Below, one piece after another: positions 8,366-16,305 of a stretch of 36,875 nucleotides of DNA (the stretch's first letter is position 1; each line of letters starts with the position of its first letter). A model generated the notes under the pieces. That model was not told the origin of the DNA. It saw only the letters and a list, made by a program, of their open reading frames with translations, and did no database searches. Source of the DNA: an uncultured Clostridium sp. (GTDB taxonomy: Bacteria > Bacillota > Clostridia > TANB77 > CAG-508). A program made the translations under genes and the position numbers. The DNA lies in assembly GCA_947568535.1 (NCBI GenBank), contig CANOPF010000007.1, positions 1 through 36,875 on the forward strand, given 5' to 3'.

Positions 8366-9205
8366 CTATAATCCCATCATTTCTCTTACAACTCTGTCGC
8401 TCATTTTAACTGTTCCAACTAATACAAGCATATTAAACACCAATTCTCCTACATAACTCCATACTTGATTTACTGCTTGTGCATTCGTGTCAACTACTGG
8501 TGGAGAACTTGCAAATTGTGAAAAGATTATACAAGCAAGTATTATAATTGCTCCCTCTAAACATACTGCACAAAAACTTTTTATAAAACTTTTTCCTATT
8601 TGTTGACTAGGCTCTCCTGCAAATGTTGAGAGTGGTATAGGTGCTAGTGCTGTATAAAGATATATTTTGAAAAATCTACCATAGACAGAAAGTATCATTA
8701 CAAATGATAAAACTGTTACTAATAGTCCTCCGTATAAGTGTAACTGCCCAAAGTGGTATGCTTTCAAAAAATCCACAACTTTCTATTGCTGTTATCATTT
8801 CTTGTGGTAAAACAGATTGTGTTGCTCCTCCTATTCCTGCTGTTGACATTATTGTTTGTACTATTCCTTGTGTTATTTTAAATACTGCTAACATTAGTTC
8901 TAATCCATAAGTTACTACAGTTTTTGTTAAGATAAATCTTATAAACAATTTCAAAACTTGCTCTGGCTTTTTTACTTCTGCAAAACTGCCGACAAGTTTT
9001 TACTATTCCAAATAAAAAGAACAGTACAAGTAATGCTAAACCTATTGCTTGTATTGCTCCATTTATATTAACAATTACATTCCATATTGTACCGACCTTT
9101 AAAAGTTTCTGGTGTTTGTGTTATTAGATTCCATATTTCACTTAATTTTCCATTCCAAGTATCCAAAGCATTTTGTAAATTTCCTACTACCCAGTTATCT
9201 GACAA
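8366..9205 (-). CDS. virB6: VirB6/TrbL-like channel membrane protein (three CGGN shifts)
   Basis: The 278-residue polytopic protein forms part of the inner-membrane channel. It is one frame only if CGGT (9091-9094, Gly38), CGGC (8988-8991, Gly72) and CGGA (8729-8732, Gly158) are each read as glycine. The restored stretches KGGTIWNVIVNING, VKTCGSFAEVKKPE and WAVTLIGGLLVTVLSF match what this family normally shows, as do YGRFFKIYLYTALAPIPLS and CLEGAIIILACIIF. About five to six hydrophobic segments are present. The start is a TTG at 9205 with AGGAGG nine bases upstream, lying inside the end of the methyltransferase gene. Read conventionally, the gene would be three fragments with the front 40 residues lost. 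Confidence 0.88.
8729..8732 (-). other. Quadruplet/shift site CGGA in VirB6 (third)
   Basis: Frame: CTT ATA CGGA GGA CTA. CGGA gives Gly158 directly followed by an ordinary GGA glycine, restoring LIGGLLVT. Confidence 0.85.
8988..8991 (-). other. Quadruplet/shift site CGGC in VirB6 (second)
   Basis: Frame: ACT TGT CGGC AGT TTT. CGGC gives Gly72 in KTCGSFAEVK. One of two sites with C in the fourth position. Confidence 0.85.
9091..9094 (-). other. Quadruplet/shift site CGGT in VirB6 (first)
   Basis: Frame: AAA GGT CGGT ACA ATA. CGGT gives Gly38 after an ordinary GGT glycine, restoring FKGGTIW. Confidence 0.85.
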
Positions 9206-9948
9206 TTTTTCTCGCCTCCTATTCTTTGTATAGCAATATTATAGTAGTCTTTGTCTATTTCAAATCCTATATAATTTCTATTAGTTCTAATACAAGCTAG
9301 TGCTGTACTACCACTTCCTATACAATTATCTAATACTAAATCTTGTTTATCTGAATATGTCTTTATTAAATATTCTAATAGTTCTATTGGTTTTTCTGTT
9401 GGATGCCTACTGTGTGCAGGATGGCTTTTTTGAAATCTTAAAATACTAACAGGGTATTTCTCTATACAACCTTTTCTCAAATCATTTTCTACTTTAAACT
9501 CTCCATAATTATTATTAGTAATTTTCTTATTACAATAGTTTTTTCCTTTGCTATGCAGTGGTTTTCCTATTGAAAATTGGGGGTTATATTTAGGTTGATG
9601 TTTATAAAATACTGCTATTTGCTCGTGTTGTCTTAAAGGTTGTTTGTTCGCATTTAAAAAACCTGTTGTTAAGATTTTGTCCCATACCAAATCATAATGG
9701 AATAACTTTCTATTACTATTTATCAAATCTATATAAAATTTTCCTTGTGCAAATAATAAAATACACCCATTATCTTTTATAATTCTTTCATACTCTTTCC
9801 ATAATTTATCTAATGGTAATTTTTCGTCTTTTTCATTATTTGTTATTCCGTATGGTAAATCTGCCACTATTAAATCAATAGAATTATCTTCAATTTCTTG
9901 CATTCCTTCAAAACAATCTTTATTGTAAATTCTATTTATTTCTAACAT
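9187..9948 (-). CDS. DNA adenine N6-methyltransferase (solitary)
   Basis: This 253-residue amino-methyltransferase carries motif IV as DLPYG near the N-terminus and the S-adenosylmethionine motif I as DNCIGSGSTALAC near the C-terminus. That order is the beta arrangement. The helper motif HPTEKP lies before motif I. It probably methylates adenine in the element DNA, either to protect it from host restriction or to mark it. No restriction enzyme gene adjoins it. The frame is open from 10008, but GAGGAGG sits five bases before the ATG at 9948, which gives a normal start (MLEINRIYNKDC). It is inserted between the VirB2-like and virB6 genes, and its last codons hold the virB6 ribosome site. No CGG shift is needed. 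Confidence 0.88.
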   Translation of the reverse strand: MLEINRIYNKDCFEGMQEIEDNSIDLIVADLPYGITNNEKDEKLPLDKLWKEYERIIKDNGCILLFAQGKFYIDLINSNRKLFHYDLVWDKILTTGFLNANKQPLRQHEQIAVFYKHQPKYNPQFSIGKPLHSKGKNYCNKKITNNNYGEFKVENDLRKGCIEKYPVSILRFQKSHPAHSRHPTEKPIELLEYLIKTYSDKQDLVLDNCIGSGSTALACIRTNRNYIGFEIDKDYYNIAIQRIGGEKNCQITG

Positions 9949-9974
9949 TCTTGCCTCCTCATAAAATAATTTAA

Positions 9975-9996
9975 GGACAAGTATTAAAACTTGTCC
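9975..9996 (-). terminator. Hairpin between the VirB2-like and methyltransferase genes
   Basis: GGACAAGT (9975-9982) and ACTTGTCC (9989-9996) form a perfect 8-bp stem with a six-base loop, four bases past the VirB2 stop. The minus strand continues TTAAATTATTTT, a poor U-tract. This could damp transcription into the methyltransferase or protect the pilin mRNA 3' end. Confidence 0.5.
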
Positions 9997-10000
9997 CCTT

Positions 10001-10341
10001 TTATCCACCTGTAATTAAATCTAATATTTCTTTTGCAAATGTTATTATTACTCCTCCGTGCTAAAGTCATAAAACCGATTTGCTCTTTGTGATGGATCGT
10101 GGCTCTTTAACGCTAAACCTATTTGCACAATTCCCCAACCTAGAAGTATCATTCCTATTGCTCTAATTATTCCAAATATAAATGTTGATAGATTATTTAT
10201 AACACTTAATGGGTCATCTGCTCCAAAAACAGTTGTACTTTGTGTTACAAATAATACAATTATTGTTATTCCAATAAAACTTAATTTTTTAATATTTTTT
10301 GTTATCAATTTCTTATTGATTATTTTCTTTTTCTCTTTCAT
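10001..10341 (-). CDS. VirB2-like pilin/channel subunit (two CGGN shifts)
   Basis: The 112-residue membrane protein has a hydrophobic leader (about residues 14-35), a possible cleavage region near VFGADDP, a long second helix (FIFGIIRAIGMILLGWGIV), a polar loop (ALKSHDPSQRANG) and a final helix. The real C-terminus appears only when CGGT (10074-10077, Gly89) and CGGA (10055-10058, Gly95) are read as glycine. This yields NGFMTLAGGVIITFAKEILD, the usual end of this Gram-positive VirB2-like family. Conventional reading gives a wrong tail NRFYDFSTEE. GGAGG is nine bases before the ATG at 10341 (an ATG at 10347 is too close). It overlaps virD4 by 29 bases. Confidence 0.83.
10055..10058 (-). other. 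Quadruplet/shift site CGGA in the VirB2-like gene (second)
   Basis: Frame: TTA GCA CGGA GGA GTA. CGGA gives Gly95 before an ordinary GGA, restoring TLAGGVII. Confidence 0.83.
10074..10077 (-). other. Quadruplet/shift site CGGT in the VirB2-like gene (first)
   Basis: Frame: GCA AAT CGGT TTT ATG. CGGT gives Gly89 in RANGFMTLA. Conventional reading would make this CGG an arginine and continue out of frame. Confidence 0.83.
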
Positions 10342-12167
10342 TTTCATATTCCTCCATTAAATAATAATTTTCTATATCTTCTTCTGACAAAAGTTCTGTT
10401 GTAACTTTTTCTGTCTGTTTTATCTCTTGAATATCTTTTATTTTTTCTGTATTTATTTCATCTGGTTTTAATTGTGATATGCTAACATTTGCCCTTTGTG
10501 ATGTTCCGTGTTCATATACTTTTGCTTGTCCGTCTGTTGTGCCTTTTACATTTGGGTGTTTTAGAATATCATATTTTCTATCCACTACTGGCTTTTCTCC
10601 TCTAATCATTAAAATTGCTTTATCATTATCTAACATTCTAATTTCATCTTGTGTTAATAGTTCTCTACCTGCAAGTTGATAATTAGTTGAATAACTACCA
10701 CTATGCCCTGTACTTTTTCCGATATGTGTTAGTATCAATTGTTTCTTTTCCGTAGTAATTCTGATATATACTTATAACTTGATTGTTCGTTTCCTCCTAA
10801 ATATAAAAGCTCATCACAGTTACCAACTATTGATTCCCAACTTTTTTCAAACAAGGCTTTTAATTGTGATAGGTTTTGTATTATTATTGAAACTGATATA
10901 TTCCTTGAACGCATTGTTGAAAGTATTTTTTCAAAATCATTTGGCAGGGCAACATTGGCAAACTCATCCATTACAAAATGCACAGGTATTGGCAATGCTC
11001 CTCCGTGTTCATAGTCTGCTTTATAATAAAGCACTTGAAATATTTGTGTATATAACATACTTACAAGAAAATTAAAATCCGTATTGTTGTCTGGAATAAT
11101 AGCAAATAATGCCATTTTTTCCTCTCCTAGTTTATCTAATTCAAGTTCATCTGTTTTTGTTATTCCCTCTATTGTGTCAAGATTAAATTTCTCAAGTTTT
11201 GAAGCAAGTGTAACAATTATTGATTTTAATGTCTTTCCTGCTCCGACTATGATAATCTTTGTAATATTTAACTGCTATATGATTTGGATTTTTGTGTTCT
11301 AATCTTTTAAATAAAATATCAAGAGGACTTTCATAGTCCTCCTCATCTTCTTTTGGTTTTCCTGCTCTCATCATTTCCGAAGCCATTGGAAAGTTTTGCT
11401 CATCTTCTGGAGCTTCATATTTCAAATAATAAAATAATGATGATAGAAGCATAGATGCAGAAATGTCCCAGAATGGATCTTGTGCTTGACTACCTTTTGG
11501 TGTTGTACTTTTAAAAAGATTTCCTACTAATTTTTGAATATCATTATCATCTTTTATATATACAAATGGATTATAACAATGACTTTTTTCTGTATTAACC
11601 AAATCTAAAACTCTTATTTTATAGCCTTTTTCTTTTAACAAATTTCCCGTATCTCTTAAAATCTCGCCGTTTTGGGTCAAGTATTACATAAGAGCAATTA
11701 CATTGCATTACATTAGGTTTAGCATAAAATCTTGTTTTTCCTGCACCACTACCACCAATTACTAAAACATTCAAATTTCTTCTGTGTTTTCTTGCATTTA
11801 AACCTAGCAGAACATTTTGTGTTAGTATTTTGTTCTGGCTCTTTGGTAATTGCATATACTTTTTGTTTATTTGTTTTGCATTGCCCCATATTGCAGAGCC
11901 ATATTCTTTACCTCTCCTATAATTTCTTCTACTAGACATATAAATTCCTATACCTAGTAAATATACAAATAAAAAAATAAGAACAGTTTTTAAGCTATTC
12001 TCACAAAATTCTATTTCAAATGGTGTATTCATTTTTTGAGGTAAAGTATTTATGATTTCCACTAATCCACCATTTATATTTGGTGCTATTAGTAGGGATA
12101 ACCATATTACTGCAATTCCTCCTAAACAAGCTAAAACAATGTCTGCTGTTTTATCATTATCGTTCAC
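10313..12167 (-). CDS. virD4: VirD4/TraG-type coupling ATPase (four CGGN shifts)
   Basis: The 616-residue coupling protein feeds relaxase-bound DNA into the channel. Two N-terminal membrane helices (about 8-28 and 60-80) precede the P-loop GGSGAGKT (138-145), then DPKGEIL, the Walker B-like VMDEFANVALP, and a TYGKS-containing C-terminal region typical of Firmicutes VirD4. Four sites are needed: CGGC 11666-11669 (Gly167, DPKGE), CGGA 11242-11245 (Gly308, YHSGAGKTLKS), CGGA 10749-10752 (Gly472, ELLGKETID) and CGGA 10718-10721 (Gly482, NTYGKSTG). Corrected length is a whole number of codons. The GTG start follows AGGG by seven bases and overlaps the upstream gene by 11. Conventional reading leaves several fragments. 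Confidence 0.93.
10718..10721 (-). other. Quadruplet/shift site CGGA in VirD4 (fourth)
   Basis: Frame: ACA TAT CGGA AAA AGT. CGGA gives Gly482 in TNTYGKSTG, a family hallmark. Only nine codons separate it from the third site. Confidence 0.9.
10749..10752 (-). other. Quadruplet/shift site CGGA in VirD4 (third)
   Basis: Frame: TTA CTA CGGA AAA GAA. CGGA gives Gly472 in SELLGKETIDTN. Confidence 0.9.
11242..11245 (-). other. Quadruplet/shift site CGGA in VirD4 (second)
   Basis: Frame: CAT AGT CGGA GCA GGA AAG. CGGA gives Gly308 in YHSGAGKTLKS. Confidence 0.9.
11666..11669 (-). other. Quadruplet/shift site CGGC in VirD4 (first)
   Basis: Frame: CCA AAA CGGC GAG ATT. CGGC gives Gly167 in LDPKGEILRDTG, a conserved coupling-protein motif. 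Confidence 0.9.
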
Positions 12168-12360
12168 ACATTTCCCTTTCTTTTTTGAATTTAAACTTAC
12201 ATTTTTTCTTTGTTGGGGCTTTTATTACTTTTGTTAATATTTCAGTTATATACTCTGGATTTTGCTTTTCTTTTATCATATTATTTCTTTTTTCGTTTAT
12301 AAGAGTTATAACTGTATTAAATTCGTATTGGTCTAATTCTACTACTCTTTCATTTCCCAT
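12157..12360 (-). CDS. Small basic protein upstream of virD4, unknown
   Basis: The 67-residue protein has an N-terminal helix (VVELDQYEFNTVITLINEKR) and a lysine-rich tail (PTKKKCKFKFKK) that could bind nucleic acid. The ATG at 12360 is six bases after the stop of the preceding ArdC-like gene, with a weak AAGG site. Its end overlaps virD4. The frame is conserved in spacing with its neighbours, which supports a real gene, but no family is recognised. Confidence 0.6.
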   Translation of the reverse strand: MGNERVVELDQYEFNTVITLINEKRNNMIKEKQNPEYITEILTKVIKAPTKKKCKFKFKKEREMCER

Positions 12361-12366
12361 TTTATT

Positions 12367-13245
12367 CTACCTTTCTTGTTCTTTATTTTTTCTTGATTTT
12401 GCTTCTTGTTCAAAATAACTGACAATTTTAGAATTTATTGTTGTAAAATTTGTTCTAATATCGTCTAATTCTACTCTTATGTCTTTTCCTTTTTCTTTGC
12501 TTGATAAGTCATTTGGTAGATTAGAAAAATCAAATTGTGAGGTTTCTAATCCATATTTTTTACATATCATATAAGAAATACAATAAGTTTTAAATTCTTT
12601 CATTTCTCCATTTTCAACCCCTTGCATTTCCATTCTTGCAATTTCTTGTATAACTGTTTTTAACAAATAGTCTGATTTTAAACCTCTACACATATATAGT
12701 TTATTTTCGTTCTCTACATACTCTGCACCTTTTTCTCCGTTTGGTAATACATCAACAACTTCCCTTTTTGCCTTACAATCTTTAAATAATGCTAACAATA
12801 TATCTTTATCTGTATATTCTCTTTCTTCTGGTATAGGTGCATTAGTTTGTGATATATCGTATTCTTCTTTTGGATTATAATATACTTTTCCATTTGCCTT
12901 ATTTGGCTCTAATATTGTTATTGATTTTGCATCTTGTATAAGTTCATAACCTCTATCAATCCAATCTTGTTTTTCTTTTATTTGCATAGCATTAGGCTCT
13001 GTTTCTAATATTAGCATACAATTTCCAACAGAATATTTTTCAAATCTACTTAATATATTCAAATATTGTGTAAATAAATTTCCATCTTTTGATAATTTAA
13101 AAGACATATCATCTATCTTTTTGTATGCCTCATTTCTTTTCCTATTTTGTTCTTTCCAATTATTATTTTTATTGTATGGCTTATTATAATTGTTATTTTT
13201 ACTTTTGTTATTTGTTCCTAATAAATCTTCAACGATTTCATCCAT
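12367..13245 (-). CDS. ArdC-like antirestriction/ssDNA-binding protein with degenerate zincin motif
   Basis: In this 292-residue protein an Asn/Lys-rich N-terminus (1-40) is followed by an ArdC-type N-terminal domain, recognisable by LFTQYLNILSRFEKYSVGN and the PNAMQIKEKQDWIDRGY segment. A second domain has the layout of the ArdC metallopeptidase, but the expected HExxH is VIQEIARME, so both zinc histidines are gone. ArdC-type proteins bind single-stranded DNA and protect entering DNA; an inactive protease domain would leave binding only. GAGGAG precedes the ATG. It lies between the PcfB-like gene and virD4. Confidence 0.7.
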   Translation of the reverse strand: MDEIVEDLLGTNNKSKNNNYNKPYNKNNNWKEQNRKRNEAYKKIDDMSFKLSKDGNLFTQYLNILSRFEKYSVGNCMLILETEPNAMQIKEKQDWIDRGYELIQDAKSITILEPNKANGKVYYNPKEEYDISQTNAPIPEEREYTDKDILLALFKDCKAKREVVDVLPNGEKGAEYVENENKLYMCRGLKSDYLLKTVIQEIARMEMQGVENGEMKEFKTYCISYMICKKYGLETSQFDFSNLPNDLSSKEKGKDIRVELDDIRTNFTTINSKIVSYFEQEAKSRKNKEQER

Positions 13246-13246
13246 T

Positions 13247-14110
13247 TTATTTGCTCCTCTCTCTAATTCTATTTCTTTTTCTTCTTTTCTTCCTATTGTT
13301 TTGTGTTTCTAAATGTTTAGGCTCTTTAAAGTGTTTTCCTTTGTTCCTTTCATTTTCTTGCTTTAGATGTTTTTGCTCTTGTTTTTCTTTTATTACCGTA
13401 TTTCCTGTTGCAACTGTTTTTTCTTTTGCAATTTCATTTTCTTCTTTTTCTTTTAATTCATTAGTAATTTGCTCTAGTTCCTTTTTTACTGACTTTTTCC
13501 CATTATTATATAAATTATCGTTTTCTAATTTGTTCTTGGTATTTAAGGAACTCTCTAACTGATTGTTTTCTTCCGTTTTTTCATTACTGGGAGAATATTC
13601 TTGCATAACTTCTGTTTGTTCTAGTTCCTCTGGCTCTGCTAATAATTCATCAACCATTTTTTCATCTTCGCTTTTTTCTTCTATTGCTTTTGCCTTTTCT
13701 TCTTTTTCCTTTTCTATTTCGTGTTGTATTGTAGCTATATCTGTAAAATTAAATCTCTCTGCAATTCTGTCAACTTTTGAAGCATCTTCTTGTCTGACCA
13801 TAATATCAACAAGTCCGTCAATTTTTTCATTCTTTTTATCTGCTAATACACAATATAGAACTCCATATTTTTTTGCTTCTTGCGAAAACTTTTTCAAATC
13901 TTCTGACCTTATTGTAAATATTTTTAGTTCTTTACCAGTTTTTAGCATATTAGTAAGTCTTGTTTTTCCTTTTGTTTGCTTATTATCTTTTGATAATGCA
14001 ATAAGAAATGTTATAAGATTTTTTGACCCCTCTCCTGCAATTTTTAAAGTAAACCCTACACCATCTAAATAAATTTTTATAAGTTCTTCAGCTGAATCTG
14101 ATGAGTTCAT
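13247..14110 (-). CDS. PcfB/DUF3801-family conjugation protein
   Basis: This 287-residue protein has an N-terminal domain (about 1-125) fitting PcfB/DUF3801: LYCVLADKKN, an EDASKVDRIAERFNF segment and a KIYLDGVGFTLKIAG opening. The rest is a long, highly charged, low-complexity Glu/Lys/Asn tail, probably disordered. PcfB-type proteins occur beside relaxases and coupling proteins in Firmicutes. The ATG at 14110 follows AAGGAG and overlaps the relaxase end by 23 bases. The tail is likely variable. Confidence 0.8.
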   Translation of the reverse strand: MNSSDSAEELIKIYLDGVGFTLKIAGEGSKNLITFLIALSKDNKQTKGKTRLTNMLKTGKELKIFTIRSEDLKKFSQEAKKYGVLYCVLADKKNEKIDGLVDIMVRQEDASKVDRIAERFNFTDIATIQHEIEKEKEEKAKAIEEKSEDEKMVDELLAEPEELEQTEVMQEYSPSNEKTEENNQLESSLNTKNKLENDNLYNNGKKSVKKELEQITNELKEKEENEIAKEKTVATGNTVIKEKQEQKHLKQENERNKGKHFKEPKHLETQNNRKKRRKRNRIRERSK

Positions 14111-15455
14111 TGTTTTTCTCCTTTCCTTTTTGATTTTCTTTTTCCTTTTCTTGCATATATTCCATACTTTCCTTTATCTTTTGTTTTCTTTCTTCAATAT
14201 CTTGGCAATATCCCACCTCCTTTTTTAGTGTAAAAATACTATTTGATAACTGTAGAATTTCATCACACAATTTTTGTCTTTCATCTGCATTAGTAGTTTT
14301 TTGTCTTTTTCTTCTTAAAATTGTTCTTGTGTGCATTTGGTCATTCATTTTATCAATAGTTTGTTTTTTATATAAATAAAGTTCCTCCGTAGATTTTATA
14401 TTATTTCTACAAAGGAACTTAATTTCATTAGATATTGTATCCATTTTCTTGATGTCTTTTCTCATATCTTGTGATATTTTAACTTTATTTCTATTATTAG
14501 GAAATTTTTTTAACAAATAACAATAGTATAAATATAGTCTGTATAAACTCCCTCTTTCTTTATTCAAATTGTATTTATTTTTTGAATAATATCTTTTTAC
14601 TTTTGATCTTGCTTCTGGAAATGGTACTCTTGGAACTTGTGAATTTAATATTCTATCTTCAATATTTGATATAGAATATTCTTCGCCAAAATTTCTTTCA
14701 ATTCTTATATTTCTTTTATATGGTGGTCTGCATACACTTATTTTATTTGCTCTTATTGTAATTGTATATCCCATATCTTCTAAAATCTTTTCAAAATTTT
14801 TATAAGAATATGCTTGTGATATTGCATAATCAATATCTTCTTTTGCATTAGTATAATAATCTGACTTTTGAATATATGAAGTATAATATTTTGTATAATC
14901 TATCTTGTGCCTACCACACGGCTTTTCTTCAAGTACACTTAATCCATACTCTTTGCATAGATCGTCTGATGTTTTTCTCATTAGTGCATAATTCTCTCTT
15001 GTATTCCTATATTTTCTTCCATCAACAAATGAAACAGAATTTAATAGAAAATGATTATGCAAATGATTAGTATTAAGATGTGTTGAAACTACAATCTCAT
15101 ATTTATCTCCCCAAAGTTCTTCTGCAAGTTTTACTCCAATTTCGTGTGCAACTTTTGCTGTTACCTCTCCCTCTGCAAATGATTGAAATCCGTGATATGC
15201 AAGTACACCTTTTGTTTTTCCATATCTTTTTTTAGTATATATCATATCTCGTAGTGTATTATCTTCACTACAATTTATTCCAGTTACATATAATTGTTTC
15301 TCTGTTTTAAAATCTGCTTTTGTATATTCAATAGCATTGTGTAAATCTTTATACCAGTTTTTATTTTCTGTTTTCTCTGGATTAGTCGTATATTTTATAA
15401 CTTTATCAAGTCTATTTTCAACTTTCCACAAACTTGTTGTTGCCACATTTACCAC
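14088..15455 (-). CDS. MOBP-type relaxase
   Basis: The 455-residue relaxase nicks oriT and is carried with the strand into the recipient. The N-terminal nuclease domain has a conserved opening (ATTSLWKVENRLDKVIKYTTN), the AYHGFQSF segment and the metal-binding histidine motif STHLNTNHLHNHFLLNS. The C-terminal 250 residues are basic and helical. Two GTG starts are possible: 15455, or 15446 inside the frame (product beginning MATTSLWKV, the usual family start). The gene overlaps mobC by seven bases, so translation is coupled. No CGG shift is present. Confidence 0.92.
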   Translation of the reverse strand: MVNVATTSLWKVENRLDKVIKYTTNPEKTENKNWYKDLHNAIEYTKADFKTEKQLYVTGINCSEDNTLRDMIYTKKRYGKTKGVLAYHGFQSFAEGEVTAKVAHEIGVKLAEELWGDKYEIVVSTHLNTNHLHNHFLLNSVSFVDGRKYRNTRENYALMRKTSDDLCKEYGLSVLEEKPCGRHKIDYTKYYTSYIQKSDYYTNAKEDIDYAISQAYSYKNFEKILEDMGYTITIRANKISVCRPPYKRNIRIERNFGEEYSISNIEDRILNSQVPRVPFPEARSKVKRYYSKNKYNLNKERGSLYRLYLYYCYLLKKFPNNRNKVKISQDMRKDIKKMDTISNEIKFLCRNNIKSTEELYLYKKQTIDKMNDQMHTRTILRRKRQKTTNADERQKLCDEILQLSNSIFTLKKEVGYCQDIEERKQKIKESMEYMQEKEKENQKGKEKNNELIRFS

Positions 15456-15769
15456 AACCTTTCCCTTATCAATGTTCTATACTCTTGCCATTTTTTAATT
15501 TCAGCTTGTAAAATTCTTTCATCATAAGACTTATTCCAATATGAACTTCTTTCCAATTCATTTAATACTCTTATGAAATCATTTAATGGTTTTATTATTG
15601 TATCGTAAACAGTTTTATCTGGTCTTTCTTTTATTTCACATCCTAAAGCAGATTCTCTCATAAAATCAGAAACAGTTTTACCTGTTTTATTTGCTTTTGA
15701 TTTTATTTTTTCTAGCTCTGTTGGATTAACTCTTATTCGTAGCATAAAATCTCTTGTTTCTTCTTTCAA
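15449..15769 (-). CDS. mobC: MobC-like relaxosome accessory protein
   Basis: The 106-residue protein has a ribbon-helix-helix DNA-binding segment near the N-terminus (MLRIRVNPTELEKIKSKAN and TVSDFMRESALG), typical of MobC/NikA-type proteins that bind oriT and aid nicking. The TTG start at 15769 has AGGAG seven bases upstream. The candidate oriT hairpins lie directly upstream (15805-15846) and the relaxase follows with overlap. Confidence 0.88.
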   Translation of the reverse strand: MKEETRDFMLRIRVNPTELEKIKSKANKTGKTVSDFMRESALGCEIKERPDKTVYDTIIKPLNDFIRVLNELERSSYWNKSYDERILQAEIKKWQEYRTLIRERLW

Positions 15770-15804
15770 TTTTCTGCTCCTTTCTTTATTCTTTTAATGG
15801 GGAT

Positions 15805-15846
15805 TGGGGCATTGCCCCATAATTTAACAAATGTAGCCACATTTGT
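15805..15846. other. Candidate oriT: two inverted repeats before mobC
   Basis: TGGGGCATTGCCCCA (15805-15819) is a G/C-rich inverted repeat in very AT-rich surroundings. ACAAATGT AGCC ACATTTGT (15827-15846) is a perfect 8-bp hairpin. They fill the only gap in this stretch, just upstream of mobC and the relaxase gene, the usual place for oriT. The second hairpin could instead be a weak terminator for the upstream operon. The nic site cannot be assigned. Confidence 0.55.
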
Positions 15847-15854
15847 CTTGCTTG

Positions 15855-16301
15855 TTAGGACAATAAATCTTTATCTACAATAATACAATTTTCACATTTT
15901 TCACATACAATTTCATCATATTCTTTAGGTAAATCGTCTTCAATTTCTGTTTCACTTTCTTCGTCAAGTTCTTCATCATCTTCATTGCAATCTTCTATAT
16001 AACTTTCAACAATATCTTCTTTTATTTGTTTGATTATTTTGCTAATTAGCTTATTCAATTCTTGCTCATTTTTTATAGAAATCTGCTCTGTTTTTTCTTC
16101 ATTTTCTTTGCTAAAATCATTTGAAATTTCATCTAGTTTTATTTCATAAACTTGATTATTTTTGTCTAAATTTTTGAATAAATATTCTTCATTTGTACTT
16201 AATAATTCAATAGCATTTTCCAATGCTTCTTGTTTATTTTTAGCCTTTATTTCTATTTCCTTTTCTGCTACTTTTTTTATTATAAACTTAAAATTTTTCA
16301 T
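15855..16301 (-). CDS. Acidic protein with DpnD/PcfM-like N-terminus
   Basis: This 148-residue protein has an N-terminal strand-helix unit (FIIKKVAEKEIEIKAKNKQEA) resembling the small DpnD/PcfM domain found near conjugation genes. The C-terminal half is very acidic (runs of Glu and Asp), with a final CEKCENC cluster that may bind metal. The ATG is four bases after the stop of the primase-like gene when that gene is read through its CGGT site. This tight spacing independently supports the extended primase reading. Function unknown. Confidence 0.65.
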   Translation of the reverse strand: MKNFKFIIKKVAEKEIEIKAKNKQEALENAIELLSTNEEYLFKNLDKNNQVYEIKLDEISNDFSKENEEKTEQISIKNEQELNKLISKIIKQIKEDIVESYIEDCNEDDEELDEESETEIEDDLPKEYDEIVCEKCENCIIVDKDLLS

Positions 16302-16305
16302 AACT

